From the NCBI RefSeq assembly GCF_000092305.1, contig NC_014122.1, positions 310,001-374,000 of the forward strand: a DNA stretch of 64,000 nt, read 5' to 3'. The notes under the pieces are model-generated. The model was not told the origin of the DNA. It was given only the letters and a program-made list of their open reading frames with translations, and did no database searches. Made by a program: the position numbers and the translations under genes. Shown piece after piece: positions 46,244 through 56,257 of the stretch. The DNA is from Methanocaldococcus infernus ME (GTDB taxonomy: Archaea > AGJL01 > Methanococci > Methanococcales > Methanocaldococcaceae). The first letter of the stretch is position 1, and every line of letters begins with the position of its first letter.

Positions 46244-46279
46244 CCTGGAGGGGAACCCTCACCAGAGGGACCCTCCAGG
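46244..46279 (+). promoter_or_regulatory. SECIS element inside the trans-SECIS RNA
   Basis: Lower stem CCTGGAGGG/CCCTCCAGG (9 bp, perfect), internal loop GAA (46253-46255) opposite A (46270), upper stem CCCTC/GAGGG, loop ACCA. The core from GAA through the upper stem to A differs from the vhuD SECIS in a single loop base. It is 3.8 kb from fwdB and has no selenoprotein gene beside it. Confidence 0.93.
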
Positions 46280-46281
46280 AG

Positions 46282-46294
46282 TTTTTTCTTTTTT
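46282..46294 (+). terminator. T-tract terminator of the trans-SECIS RNA
   Basis: TTTTTTCTTTTTT begins 3 nt after the SECIS stem closes. A T-rich run is the usual archaeal termination signal, and the aminotransferase gene ends just beyond on the other strand. Confidence 0.7.
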
Positions 46295-46309
46295 AGTAAA
46301 ATATATTAA

Positions 46310-47602
46310 TTATCTTGAATTAAGGAATTCATCAATTTTCTCAGCTAATTTCTCAAGAGTATATTTGAATATATTATCATCTCTCTCCAATAATGTCATC
46401 CTGAACCCATTAAGCTCTGTGCAAAATGAGGTTAGAGGAACTACACATATTCCAGTTGTGGCTAAGAGCTGATATGTAAATTTTTTGTCTAATGTAGTAT
46501 CTTTTAAAAACTTGTTAATAAAGTTTTCAACCTCTTTATCCTCTATTTTTATCTCCCCTCTATCCTTTTCAAAAACCACTGTTGTATAAAAAGAGCCACA
46601 GGTTTTATTTACAACAATATTATCAATATCTTTGAATTTTTTATAAGCTTCATTGCTCCTCTTCTCAAAAAACTTATTTCTCTCTTTTAAATAACTCTTA
46701 TATCTTCTATCTCCCATAATTCTTGGGATAGCCATCTGTGGAAGAGTTGTAGAGCAAACCTCTATTAGCTTAGCCTTATATATACTATTTATATATCTCC
46801 TAAACTCTTCATCCTTATCTGCATTATAAACCTCTATCCAGCCACATCTTGCTCCAGGCCATGGAAGTTCTTTAGAGATTCCTTTTAAAGAGATTCCAGG
46901 GACATCATCTATAACCTCTGATAGAAAACAGGGCTTACAGCCATTATAGACTAAGTTACAATAGATTTCATCACAGATAATAAATAAATTATACTCATTG
47001 GCAATATCTACAATCTCATCCAATATCTTTTTTGGATACACAGCTCCTGTTGGATTGTCAGGGTTTATTATTAAGATGCCACAGATGTTAGGATTGTATT
47101 TAACTCTCTTTTCCAAATCTTCAACATCAGGATACCACTTATTATAAGGATCTAAAAAGTAGGTTAGAGGAGGACATCCAGCATGTGAGCCCTCAGCTGA
47201 TGAGTGGGTTGAGTAGGAAGGAGAGGGATTTATAACCCTAACCTCCCTTCTTAAAAGACCATATATCTTAGCTATAGCATCTCCTAATCCATTAAAAAAA
47301 ATAATGTCTTCCTTTGTTATTTGAACACCTCCTCTTTTATTGTTAAGGTTGGCTAAGAATTCCCTTGTTTCATCTAACCCCTTTGTTGGGCAATAGGCAT
47401 AGCTCTTACTATCTCTCACAAGATCAGCAACTATCTCCTTTATCCAATCTGGAATTTCTTCACCCTTAGCTACAGGGTCTCCAATATTCTCCCAAATAAT
47501 TTTTCTATTAAATTTTTTTTCTATAAATTTGGCAATTTCAACAATCTCCCTAATCTCATAGCTTAATTCTTTAGCTCCTATGTCTATAATGGGCATTCTC
47601 AT
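46310..47602 (-). CDS. PLP-dependent aminotransferase, class I/II
   Basis: 430 residues. The fold-type I pattern is clear: NPSPSYSTHSS, LIINPDNPTGAVYP, ICDEIYCNLVYNG, and the PLP lysine in GISKELPWPGARCGW. Similar methanogen proteins are annotated as alanine- or aspartate-type aminotransferases, but the substrate cannot be fixed. Start ATG 47602 is behind GGTGA, with a second ATG two codons on. Confidence 0.85.
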   Translation of the reverse strand: MRMPIIDIGAKELSYEIREIVEIAKFIEKKFNRKIIWENIGDPVAKGEEIPDWIKEIVADLVRDSKSYAYCPTKGLDETREFLANLNNKRGGVQITKEDIIFFNGLGDAIAKIYGLLRREVRVINPSPSYSTHSSAEGSHAGCPPLTYFLDPYNKWYPDVEDLEKRVKYNPNICGILIINPDNPTGAVYPKKILDEIVDIANEYNLFIICDEIYCNLVYNGCKPCFLSEVIDDVPGISLKGISKELPWPGARCGWIEVYNADKDEEFRRYINSIYKAKLIEVCSTTLPQMAIPRIMGDRRYKSYLKERNKFFEKRSNEAYKKFKDIDNIVVNKTCGSFYTTVVFEKDRGEIKIEDKEVENFINKFLKDTTLDKKFTYQLLATTGICVVPLTSFCTELNGFRMTLLERDDNIFKYTLEKLAEKIDEFLNSR

Positions 47603-47609
47603 TTTGAGT

Positions 47610-48545
47610 TCACCTTAGCTTCCTAAGGAATAGAGTGTTTAATAAAGAACCAAATAAGATTATGCTTAGGTATGATATTAACCTATATAAAATAATTATA
47701 GCTAAGGCTAAAACTTTTGGAATAGATTTTAAACTTAAAATATATAGTAAGGAGTACTCAACAATTCCTAACCCTGATGGTGTAAAAGGAATTGCTGTTA
47801 ATAATGAAGATGATAAGTCAGTAAATATTGAAAATGCTAAACTTAGGTTAATATTTAATGACAAAAAGATAAAATAAAATGTTAATCCCTCTATTAACCA
47901 AGCTAAGATAGATAGCAATATAATTATTGGTAAAATATTCAAGTTTATAGTTCTAAGACCTTTTTCAAAGTTTAGTAAGATAGTATATAACAAATTTTTC
48001 TTAGCAGTTTTTTTATTTATTAGAATAATTAAAAATGCTAAAATAGGGAGTAGAGTAATTATTATAAATCCATACTGAATAGCATTTTTAATGGCTTCTG
48101 GAATATAACTTTTAAAAGCTAAATATCCAGAGATTGATATTAATGACAACATAGTAACTAAATCAAAAAATCTTTCAATGAATATTGTTCCTAAAACTGA
48201 AGACATTGAAGAATCTTTTTTCTTTTTTAGTAGGTAAGCTCTATAAACATCTCCTAACTTTGCAGGAGTAATTGAATTAACAAACATTGAAATATAAAAT
48301 ATAATAAATGTTTCTTTTAAGCTTAAGCTTATTTTTAAATTACTTAATAAGAGTTTCCACCTATAACTTTTTATTAGTATTGACATATAAAAACATAAGA
48401 ATGCAAAGAAAAAATAAAAGAAATTAGTTCTATTTAGAGTAAGAATTAAATGTTGTATATCAACACTTGAAAATATATAGAATATTATAGCTAAGGATAT
48501 TAAAAATGAAAAAATTGTCTTCTTATTTAACACTAAGTTTTTCAT
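47610..48545 (-). CDS. Membrane protein of the lysylphosphatidylglycerol synthase TM (UPF0104/AglD-like) family
   Basis: 311 residues, about eight transmembrane helices. The conserved segment SITPAKLGDVYRAYLLKKKKD and the later PFTPSGLGIVEYSLLYILSLK identify the LPG_synthase_TM family. In archaea these are often next to glycosyltransferases and act in lipid-linked sugar handling. The gene behind which it lies is a GT2, so a role in surface glycosylation is likely. Confidence 0.75.
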   Translation of the reverse strand: MKNLVLNKKTIFSFLISLAIIFYIFSSVDIQHLILTLNRTNFFYFFFAFLCFYMSILIKSYRWKLLLSNLKISLSLKETFIIFYISMFVNSITPAKLGDVYRAYLLKKKKDSSMSSVLGTIFIERFFDLVTMLSLISISGYLAFKSYIPEAIKNAIQYGFIIITLLPILAFLIILINKKTAKKNLLYTILLNFEKGLRTINLNILPIIILLSILAWLIEGLTFYFIFLSLNINLSLAFSIFTDLSSSLLTAIPFTPSGLGIVEYSLLYILSLKSIPKVLALAIIILYRLISYLSIILFGSLLNTLFLRKLR

Positions 48546-48554
48546 GATAATCAG

Positions 48555-49262
48555 CTAAAAATTTTTAAATCTCCACTTCAATAGGGTTAATATGGCTTCA
48601 ACACCATCTTTCCATTTTATTTTTTTACCCTCTTTTTTAGTCCTTGGATAATAGCTTATAGGCACTTCATAGATCTTATATCCTTTCCTTAAAATTTTAG
48701 CTGTAATTTCAGGTTCCCAGTCAAATTTATCTCCTTCAGCATTCACCAAAATATCTTTTAGCTCTTTGTGAAACACTTTATAACAAGTAGGCACATCAGT
48801 TAAGAATGTAAAATAAAGTAAATTTGTAGCTAAAGTTATTCCTAAACCACCAAGTAAAAAAGATAAATGTGAAAATTTATTCTCTCTTTTTCTTAATCTT
48901 GATCCATAAACAACCTTAGCTTTTCCTTCCAATATTGGTTTAATGAGCTTTGGATAATCATTTGGATCATACTCTAAATCAGCATCTTGTATAATAATAA
49001 TGTCTCCTGTTGAATGCTTAATCCCAATTTTTAAGGCTTTACCCTTTCCTTCATTTTTTTCCTTATTAATAAATATTATATTTTCATTTGGATGTTTTTT
49101 TATAAAGTTTCTAATTATCTCTTCTGTTTTATCATTAGACCCATCATTCACTATAATTACCTCTTTTTCTAAAGGTAATTTCACATCTAAAACTTTTTTT
49201 AATATTTTTTCAATAGTTTTTTCTTCATTGTATGCTGGAATAACTATTGAAACTTTTTTCAT
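48555..49262 (-). CDS. Glycosyltransferase family 2 (dolichyl-phosphate sugar synthase-like)
   Basis: 235 residues. GT2 hallmarks: VSIVIPAYNEEKTI at the N-terminus, VNDGSNDKT, DIIIIQDADLEYDPNDYP (DxD) and WEPEITAKILRKGYKI. No C-terminal transmembrane helices, like soluble dolichol-phosphate mannose/glucose synthases. Probably builds a lipid-linked sugar for the downstream membrane proteins of this cluster. Confidence 0.85.
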   Translation of the reverse strand: MKKVSIVIPAYNEEKTIEKILKKVLDVKLPLEKEVIIVNDGSNDKTEEIIRNFIKKHPNENIIFINKEKNEGKGKALKIGIKHSTGDIIIIQDADLEYDPNDYPKLIKPILEGKAKVVYGSRLRKRENKFSHLSFLLGGLGITLATNLLYFTFLTDVPTCYKVFHKELKDILVNAEGDKFDWEPEITAKILRKGYKIYEVPISYYPRTKKEGKKIKWKDGVEAILTLLKWRFKNF

Positions 49263-49285
49263 GTTTTCCCATTCTAATATTTTAT

Positions 49286-51091
49286 TTAGTTTAACTTAAC
49301 TTTGTACAAAACTGCTATTTTTTTACCTTTATAAGTGTAGTTCCAAACCTCAACCAAATATTTATCTAAATCTGGTTTCCATGGGTGAGTATAGTTATAA
49401 TAGTTCTCTGGAGAGATAATAAGTATATGAAACTTTCTTATATTATCCCCTCTTACTGCCGGATCAATCCAGAAATATAATGGAATATACTTTACTCCAT
49501 ACTTCTCTAACTCTTTCCTATATTCAGGCTTATCTAAAGTCATTAATGGATCGTATATTCCAACTAATCTACCATTTTTATCAAATTGAAATTCAGAATT
49601 TATCCAATAGACATCCCAATATAGATATTTAACATGATATTTTTTAATTAGTTCCAACTTTTTCTTTGTGTCATTTCCATAGAGAATAATAGCAGCGTCT
49701 AAATCTCTCTGAGGTAGATTAATATATGGATTATTTAGCTGAGCCCATCTATAAACCATAACTTTTCTTCCACTAATTGCATTAATTGCAAAGCTTAACT
49801 CTTTTGTAGATAAAATAACATCATTCACATTAGTGTTATTTAGTAAATAGCTTTGTAGTGATAAATACCATGGAGCTATAGGTTGTTTTCCTACATTCGC
49901 CCACTTATTATTATTAATATAATTCATAAAGCCAAAGGTTACATTACCAAGCAATAATAGAAATATCATTCCATATATTGTAATCTTTTTTAAGTTTTCT
50001 TCGTGGAGTTTTAGATATTCTTTAGTAAAATACAACCCCAATAAAGAGAATAATATACAAGTAACCCAAATGTAGAAAGAACTCATGTAAGTAGGAATGA
50101 AATTCATTTTTAATATTGGCTCAGTTATAAAATAGGAGAATGTTGAAATTATAGATCCAAGAGCAAAGAGTTTTAAGAATTCCTTTATTTCAGAGTTTTC
50201 AATTTTAAAGTATCCATATATTCCCAACCAAAGGAAAATTGTTAGAACTATATTTTCTAATGATTTAAAATTAAATAAGTAATTAGCTATGGTGTCAAAT
50301 AGAAACTTTATTTGAATATCTAATCTACCAAAATCTGGAGTATCCATATGGATTCTGTCATAGGGTCTATGTAAGTGATAAACAAAGATTGGCTTATACC
50401 AATATAACATCAATATTGGTAAAGAAACAATTCCAAAGATTATCCAATTTTTTAATATTTCTTTGTAGCTTTCTCTATTCTTAATAAATTCATAGGCTAA
50501 AAAGACTAAAATTATTAATGTAGCTCCTATAAAACAAACCATGTGTGAAAGGGTTAAAAGTCCATATATAACACCTAAAAATATATAATAGACTAATTTT
50601 CTTTCTTTAAAAGACAAATAAAGAGCTAAAATAAAGAGAGGTAGCATAATTTTTAGTGTGAATAGAGTGTATTTTAAAATAGGGTAAGAAGTAATTCCAT
50701 TAGCTAACACTACACCAATTAGAGCTATCCAATCATCTCTAAATAAAGTTCTAAACAAAACAAACCAGATAACTGAAGCTATTATAAATAACAATACTGA
50801 GAAATAGAGCATTCCATGAAGTGTGTCAAAGTTAAATAAATTACAAAATTGTGCACATAAAAATCCATACATTGGTAAGTATCCTGGGATACTATCAAGG
50901 ATTGCTGAACTTTCAAGAGGGTTTCCTCCATATCTAATATAATTTATAGCTCCCATCTGACAGTAATAGTCTCCTCCATATATTGGAGAAGGTAAAGACT
51001 TAAACTGAGAAATTCCTTCATATTGTAAGATTGCTCCAGAAATTATGTAAAAAATCAACAATAGTATTGGCAGCTTTTTATAATTAATCAT
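49286..51091 (-). CDS. Large multi-pass membrane protein, GT-C glycosyltransferase-like
   Basis: 601 residues with roughly ten to twelve transmembrane helices up to about residue 390, then a soluble extracytoplasmic domain of about 200 residues. The first loop is acidic/polar (GGDYYCQMGAINYIRYGG), as in GT-C enzymes that use lipid-linked sugars, but I see no WWDYG motif of oligosaccharyltransferases. It is the first gene of a GT2 and LPG-TM cluster. Function therefore inferred as surface glycan transfer. Confidence 0.6.
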   Translation of the reverse strand: MINYKKLPILLLIFYIISGAILQYEGISQFKSLPSPIYGGDYYCQMGAINYIRYGGNPLESSAILDSIPGYLPMYGFLCAQFCNLFNFDTLHGMLYFSVLLFIIASVIWFVLFRTLFRDDWIALIGVVLANGITSYPILKYTLFTLKIMLPLFILALYLSFKERKLVYYIFLGVIYGLLTLSHMVCFIGATLIILVFLAYEFIKNRESYKEILKNWIIFGIVSLPILMLYWYKPIFVYHLHRPYDRIHMDTPDFGRLDIQIKFLFDTIANYLFNFKSLENIVLTIFLWLGIYGYFKIENSEIKEFLKLFALGSIISTFSYFITEPILKMNFIPTYMSSFYIWVTCILFSLLGLYFTKEYLKLHEENLKKITIYGMIFLLLLGNVTFGFMNYINNNKWANVGKQPIAPWYLSLQSYLLNNTNVNDVILSTKELSFAINAISGRKVMVYRWAQLNNPYINLPQRDLDAAIILYGNDTKKKLELIKKYHVKYLYWDVYWINSEFQFDKNGRLVGIYDPLMTLDKPEYRKELEKYGVKYIPLYFWIDPAVRGDNIRKFHILIISPENYYNYTHPWKPDLDKYLVEVWNYTYKGKKIAVLYKVKLN

Positions 51092-51219
51092 GATACCACC
51101 TTTAAGATTAATTTAAATCTTTCCATTTTAGTAGCCTTTATATAGCTTAGCCAACAAAAGTTTTAATATCATGGACTTTTTTGAGCTTTTTGTTATTTAA
51201 GTTTTTCAGGTGGTAGTAA

Positions 51220-52923
51220 GTGGTTAAGATAGTAGATACTACTTTTAGGGATGCACAACAATCACTGATAGCCACAAGGATGAGAACTGAGGATATGTTA
51301 CCAATAGCTGAAAAGATGGATGAAGTTGGCTTCTTTGCTATGGAAGTTTGGGGAGGAGCTACATTTGATGCCTGTATTAGATACTTAAATGAAGACCCTT
51401 GGGAAAGATTAAGGGCTTTAAAAAAGAAGATTCAGAACACTCCCTTAATGATGCTCTTGAGGGGGCAAAACTTAGTTGGCTATAGGCATTATCCAGATGA
51501 TATAGTTGAGAAGTTTGTTATCAAAGCCTATGAGAATGGGATAGATATATTTAGAATATTTGATGCTCTAAATGATATAAGGAATATGGAAACAGCAATA
51601 AAGACAGCTAAGAGAATTGGAGCTGAAGTTCAGGGGACAATTTGCTACACTATAAGCCCAGTACATACTATAGAAGGGTATATAGAATTAGCTAAAAAGT
51701 TGGAAGAGCTTGGATGTGACTATATAGCAATAAAGGACATGGCTGGTTTATTAACTCCCTATGAAGGCTATGAGTTAGTTAAAAGATTAAAGGAAGAGGT
51801 TTCCTTACCAATAGATATACATAGCCATTGCACTTCAGGCTTAGCTCCAATGACATACTTAAAAGCTGTTGAGGCAGGAGCTGATATAATAGACTGTGCC
51901 ATCTCACCATTTGCTATGGGAACTTCTCATCCACCAACTGAAACTATGGTTGTGGCATTTAAAGGAACTAAGTATGATACTGGCTTAGATTTAAAACTAT
52001 TAAATGAGATTAGAGACTACTTTATAAAGATTAGAGAGAAGTACAAGCTTTTAATATCTCCACACTCTCAAATAGTTGATGCAAGAGTTTTAGTCTACCA
52101 AATCCCAGGGGGGATGCTATCTAATTTAATATCCCAACTTAAAGAACAGGGAGCCTTAGATAAATTTGAAGAGGTTCTTAAAGAGGTTCCAAGGGTTAGG
52201 AAAGATCTTGGCTATCCTCCATTAGTTACTCCAACCTCTCAAATTGTTGGAACCCAAGCTGTTCTAAATGTCTTAACTGAAGAGAGGTATAAGATAATTA
52301 CTAATGAAGTGGCAAACTATGTTAAAGGGCTTTATGGAAAGCCACCAGCTCCTATAAATCCAGAGCTATTAAAGAGAGTTTTAGATGAGGGAGAGAAGCC
52401 AATAACCTGTAGGCCAGCTGATCTACTAAAGCCAGAGTGGGAGAAGGTTAAGAAGGAAGCTGAGGAGAAAGGAATAGTTAAGAAAGAGGAAGATATCTTA
52501 ACCTATGCTCTATTCCCACAGATTGCTGTTAAATTCTTAAGAGGAGAGTTAAAAGCTGAGCCAATTCCTAAGGAGAAGAAGATTGAGAAGTTACTAGAAA
52601 TTCCAACAGAGTATATAGTTGAAGTTGATGGAGAGAGATTTGAGGTTAAGATAGAGCCAAAGATTGGATCTGAATTAATGAGGAAGAAAGAGATAGTGAC
52701 TGCTGAAGTTGAAGGAGCTGTAACCTCTCCATTCAGAGGAATGGTTACTAAGATTAATGTTAAAGAGGGAGACAAGGTTAAGAAGGGAGATGTAATAGTT
52801 GTCTTAGAGGCTATGAAAATGGAACACCCAATTGAGAGTCCAGTGGATGGGACTGTAGAGAAGATATTAATAGATGTTGGAGATGTGGTTAATGTTGGAG
52901 ATGTAATTATGATCATTAAATAA
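51220..52923 (+). CDS. pycB: Pyruvate carboxylase subunit B (biotin-carrying)
   Basis: 567 residues. An HMGL-like carboxyltransferase domain (VDTTFRDAQQSLIATRMRTEDM, then MLLRGQNLVGYRHYPDD, and DIHSHCTSGLAPM) is followed by a conserved carboxylase domain. A C-terminal biotinyl domain carries the biotin lysine in EAMKMEHP. With PycA it makes oxaloacetate from pyruvate for the reductive TCA branch. A GTG start behind AGGTGG. PycA is not in the window. Confidence 0.94.
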   Translation: MVKIVDTTFRDAQQSLIATRMRTEDMLPIAEKMDEVGFFAMEVWGGATFDACIRYLNEDPWERLRALKKKIQNTPLMMLLRGQNLVGYRHYPDDIVEKFVIKAYENGIDIFRIFDALNDIRNMETAIKTAKRIGAEVQGTICYTISPVHTIEGYIELAKKLEELGCDYIAIKDMAGLLTPYEGYELVKRLKEEVSLPIDIHSHCTSGLAPMTYLKAVEAGADIIDCAISPFAMGTSHPPTETMVVAFKGTKYDTGLDLKLLNEIRDYFIKIREKYKLLISPHSQIVDARVLVYQIPGGMLSNLISQLKEQGALDKFEEVLKEVPRVRKDLGYPPLVTPTSQIVGTQAVLNVLTEERYKIITNEVANYVKGLYGKPPAPINPELLKRVLDEGEKPITCRPADLLKPEWEKVKKEAEEKGIVKKEEDILTYALFPQIAVKFLRGELKAEPIPKEKKIEKLLEIPTEYIVEVDGERFEVKIEPKIGSELMRKKEIVTAEVEGAVTSPFRGMVTKINVKEGDKVKKGDVIVVLEAMKMEHPIESPVDGTVEKILIDVGDVVNVGDVIMIIK

Positions 52924-53035
52924 AAACTCTTTTTTAAGGCGTTAAGTTAATATACTCCTTTCATGTATTTTTCTCCACCAAAATTTTTAAAAAGGGGATG
53001 TGGCAAAAGGCTGAACCCTAAAAAGAGGGATAAAC

Positions 53036-53620
53036 ATGGGAATATATAAGTATATAAGAGAAGCTTGGAAAAGACCTAAGGAGAGTTATGTTAGACAGCT
53101 GTTATGGGAAAGATTACAAAAGTGGAGAAGAGAACCAGCAGTTGTTAGAATAGAGAGACCAACAAGGTTAGATAGAGCAAGAGCTTTAGGTTACAAGCCT
53201 AAGCAAGGAGTAATAGTTGTTAGGGTTAGAGTAAGAAGAGGAGGTTTAAGAAAGCAGAGACCAAAGAACTCTAAGAAGCCAGCTACATTGGGAGTTAATA
53301 AGATAACAATGGGTAAGTCTATACAAAGAATTGCTGAGGAAAGAGCTGCAAGAAAGTATCCAAATATGGAAGTTTTAAACTCCTACTGGGTAGGAGAGGA
53401 TGGAAAACATAAGTGGTATGAAGTTATTTTAGTTGATCCTGCAAGCCCAGCTGTACAGGCTGATCCTCAGTTAAACTGGCTCTGTACTGGAAAGCATAGA
53501 GGAAGAGCCTTTAGAGGGCTAACCTCAGCTGGTAAGAAGGGAAGAGGTTTAAGAAACAAGGGAATAGGGGCTGAGAAGGTTAGGCCAAGTATAAGGGCTC
53601 ATGGTAGAAGAGGTAAGTAA
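53036..53620 (+). CDS. rpl15e: 50S ribosomal protein L15e
   Basis: 194-residue, very basic large-subunit protein of archaea and eukaryotes: [18 protein letters not shown] at the start, [27 protein letters not shown], and a glycine/arginine-rich end [12 protein letters not shown]. Its 112-nt leader is AT-rich with no structure I can interpret. Confidence 0.97.
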   Translation: MGIYKYIREAWKRPKESYVRQLLWERLQKWRREPAVVRIERPTRLDRARALGYKPKQGVIVVRVRVRRGGLRKQRPKNSKKPATLGVNKITMGKSIQRIAEERAARKYPNMEVLNSYWVGEDGKHKWYEVILVDPASPAVQADPQLNWLCTGKHRGRAFRGLTSAGKKGRGLRNKGIGAEKVRPSIRAHGRRGK

Positions 53621-53670
53621 ATTCTCTTTTTTTATTTTTTTATAAAATTTTAAGCTTGTGAGGGCTTATT

Positions 53671-55236
53671 ATGTATTGGGCAGATAATATAGCCAGTAAG
53701 CTAAGTGGAAAGCAAGTTATAGCTACAGGGATAACTCCTTCTGGTCATATTCATATAGGGAATGCAAGGGAAACACTAACTGCTGATGCCATCTATAAGG
53801 CTTATTTAAAGAGAGGAGGAGAAGGAGAGCTAATTTTTATAGCTGATACATTTGACCCTTTAAGAAAGCTTTATCCTTTTTTACCTAAGGAGTTTGAACA
53901 ATACATAGGAATGCCACTGAGTGAAATCCCCTGTCCAGAAGGTTGTTGTCAAAGCTATGCTGATCACTTTTTAAACCCATACATTGAAAGCTTAGAGGAT
54001 TTGGGGATAGAAATAAAGGTTTATAAGGCAGATGAATGTTATAAAAAAGGCTTATATGATGAGAAGATAGACATGGCTTTAAAAAATAGGGAAAAGATTA
54101 GAGAGATTCTAAATAAGTTTAGAAAAGATCCTCTACCAGGGGATTGGTTTCCCATCTTTATGCTCTGTGAAAATTGTAAGAGCTTGAAAACTAAAGTTCT
54201 TAACTATGATGGAGAGAAAGTTAAATATGTCTGTGAGAAGTGTGGCTATGAAGGAGAGGCTAAACCTTACAAAGGAAGGGCTAAGCTCCCTTGGAGAGTA
54301 GATTGGCCAGCAAGATGGTCTATCTTTAAGGTAACCTTAGAGCCCATGGGTAAAGACCATGCTGCTGCCGGAGGCTCTTATGACACTGGAAAGTTGATAG
54401 CTAAGGAAGTCTTTAATTATGAACCTCCTATGAAGGTTGTTTATGAATGGATCCAGCTCAAAATTGGAGATAAAGCTGTTCCTATGAGCTCTTCTAAGGG
54501 GGTAGTTTTTGCTGTTAAAGATTGGACTCATATAGCTCATCCAGAGATATTAAGATTCCTTATTTTAAGGAGTAAGCCCTCTAAGCATATAGACTTTGAC
54601 TTAAAGAAGATTCCTGACTTAGTTGAAGAGTATGATAGATTAGAAGAGTTTTACTTTGAAAATAGAGAGAAGGAGTTGGATGAAGAAGGTTATGAGAAGA
54701 TAAGAATTTATGAAACCTCAACTCCAAAGATCCCTGAGAAGAAGCCTATCAATGTTCCATATAGATTTTGCTCAATTATTGGACAACTGGCATATAAAGA
54801 TGGAGATATAGATATGGAAAAGGTCTTTGAAATCCTGAAAAGGAATAACTATAACATAGAGGAATTTGATGACCTTAGCTTAAAGAGGCTTAAAGAAAGG
54901 CTAATCATGGCAAGAAATTGGGCTTTAAAGTATGGAGAGAAGTTAGTTATAATTTCTGAAGAGGAGGCTAAGGAGATAGCTAAGAAGTTAAAGGAAAAGC
55001 AAAGAGAATGGATAAAGTATTTTGTTGAAAGGCTAAAAGAGATTGAGTTTGATGCTTTAAATATACATGAGCTTATATATCAAACAGCCAAGGAGCTTGG
55101 ATTAAATCCAAGGGATGCTTTTCAAGCTTCATACTTAATCTTGTTAGGAAAGAAATATGGGCCTAAGTTAGGTAGCTTCTTAGCAAGCTTAGGAAAAGAG
55201 TTTGTTATTAAAAGATACTTAAGTGTTATAGAATAA
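53671..55236 (+). CDS. lysS: Lysyl-tRNA synthetase, class I
   Basis: 521 residues. A class I synthetase with HIGH-like SGHIHIGN and KMSKS-like MSSSKG motifs, plus a zinc site (CENC...CEKC). Class I LysRS is typical of methanogens and other archaea, unlike class II in most organisms. The ATG at 53671 follows GAGGG. Convergent with purM, overlapping by 11 nt. Confidence 0.95.
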   Translation: MYWADNIASKLSGKQVIATGITPSGHIHIGNARETLTADAIYKAYLKRGGEGELIFIADTFDPLRKLYPFLPKEFEQYIGMPLSEIPCPEGCCQSYADHFLNPYIESLEDLGIEIKVYKADECYKKGLYDEKIDMALKNREKIREILNKFRKDPLPGDWFPIFMLCENCKSLKTKVLNYDGEKVKYVCEKCGYEGEAKPYKGRAKLPWRVDWPARWSIFKVTLEPMGKDHAAAGGSYDTGKLIAKEVFNYEPPMKVVYEWIQLKIGDKAVPMSSSKGVVFAVKDWTHIAHPEILRFLILRSKPSKHIDFDLKKIPDLVEEYDRLEEFYFENREKELDEEGYEKIRIYETSTPKIPEKKPINVPYRFCSIIGQLAYKDGDIDMEKVFEILKRNNYNIEEFDDLSLKRLKERLIMARNWALKYGEKLVIISEEEAKEIAKKLKEKQREWIKYFVERLKEIEFDALNIHELIYQTAKELGLNPRDAFQASYLILLGKKYGPKLGSFLASLGKEFVIKRYLSVIE

Positions 55237-56257
55237 TTCTCTCTCCTTTATAGTCTATAACTGCCTTTCCTTTTTCAATATTGTCAAGGTTACTAACTAC
55301 TTTCCCTATTTTATAGGCATCTATTCCATACTTGTTAGCTATCTTTATTATTTCCTCTCCATTCTCCTCAGAGGTTATGACACAGAAGCCTATTCCCATG
55401 TTGAAGGTTTTAAACATCTCCTCTAATGGAACATTTCCAAGCCTTTGAATCTCTTTAAAGATTGGTAAAGGCTCTGGGAAGTTATCTATATGATAGATAA
55501 CATTTTTATTTAACCTTCTCAACTTCCTAAAGGTTCCTCCTGTTATGTGGGCCAAGCCTTTAACTTCAACTTTTTTAATCATCTCTAAAACTGGTTTAAC
55601 ATAAATCCTTGTTGGAGTTAAGAGCTCTTCTTTAATACTCTTCCCATAGGAGAGTTTGTCATTAATATCCATCTTGTGAATATCAAAGAATATCTTTCTT
55701 GCTAAGGTTAGTCCATTACTATGTATCCCAGAGCTTCTTAAGCCTATTATTACATCTCCTTCCCTAACCTTCTCTCCAGTAATTATTTTATCCTTCTCAA
55801 CAATAGCTAAGGCTGTTCCAGCAAGATCAATTCCTTTAACCATATCTGGCAGTGTAGCTGTTTCTCCACCAACTATATTTATATTGGCCTCTTCAGCTCC
55901 TCTATTAAGTCCTTCTCCTATCTGCTTAGCTATTTCCTCTGTAATATGTCCAACAGCTAAGTAATCAACTAAGGCTATAGGCTCAGCCCCTATACAGATG
56001 GCATCATTAACATTCATGGCTATCATGTCTATAGGAACTGTGTCAAACTTGTTAGCCATCTCAGCCACTATCATCTTACTTCCAACACCATCAGTAGTTA
56101 AAACCAAATAGTAGTTAAGGAATTCAACAGCTCCAGCATAGTGCATAGAAAGAGCTGGCTTTATATCATTTCTCTTAAATTTTATCTGTGAAACCAAGGC
56201 TTTAATGATCTTATCCTCATAGTCTATATCTACACCAGCATCTTTGTATGTAATCAT
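55226..56257 (-). CDS. purM: Phosphoribosylformylglycinamidine cyclo-ligase (AIR synthetase)
   Basis: 343 residues. Makes AIR in purine synthesis. Typical parts: [54 protein letters not shown] and the [15 protein letters not shown] segment. The start overlaps the Kae1-Bud32 stop (ATGA), so the two are translationally coupled. Confidence 0.96.
   Translation of the reverse strand: MITYKDAGVDIDYEDKIIKALVSQIKFKRNDIKPALSMHYAGAVEFLNYYLVLTTDGVGSKMIVAEMANKFDTVPIDMIAMNVNDAICIGAEPIALVDYLAVGHITEEIAKQIGEGLNRGAEEANINIVGGETATLPDMVKGIDLAGTALAIVEKDKIITGEKVREGDVIIGLRSSGIHSNGLTLARKIFFDIHKMDINDKLSYGKSIKEELLTPTRIYVKPVLEMIKKVEVKGLAHITGGTFRKLRRLNKNVIYHIDNFPEPLPIFKEIQRLGNVPLEEMFKTFNMGIGFCVITSEENGEEIIKIANKYGIDAYKIGKVVSNLDNIEKGKAVIDYKGERIIL

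Larger units (their letters stand above)
46184..46294 (+). ncRNA. Proposed trans-acting SECIS guide RNA
   Basis: A GC-rich island of about 110 nt between rsmA and the convergent aminotransferase. Parts in order: guide region 46184-46217, hairpin 46219-46243 (TCCTACG/CGTAGGA), SECIS 46244-46279 stacked directly on that hairpin, then T-tract 46282-46294 as an archaeal terminator. The guide is perfectly antisense to hdrA (22 nt plus 7 nt) and, with the hairpin 5' strand, to fwdB (18 nt plus 13 nt). All target segments lie downstream of the Sec UGA codons. The SECIS reads as functional only on this strand, the same strand as the antisense guides. No open reading frame of note is present. Ends are estimates. 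Confidence 0.85.

Noticed and set aside
46244-46279. SECIS read on the minus strand
   Set aside because: On the minus strand the internal loop becomes TTC/T, which does not match the archaeal SECIS; only the plus strand fits.
46184-46294. The 46.2 kb island as merely a convergent terminator or decayed gene copy
   Set aside because: A plain terminator would not need a GAA/A loop or long perfect complementarity to two separate selenoprotein genes; a duplicated gene remnant would resemble one gene, not interleaved pieces of two in antisense.
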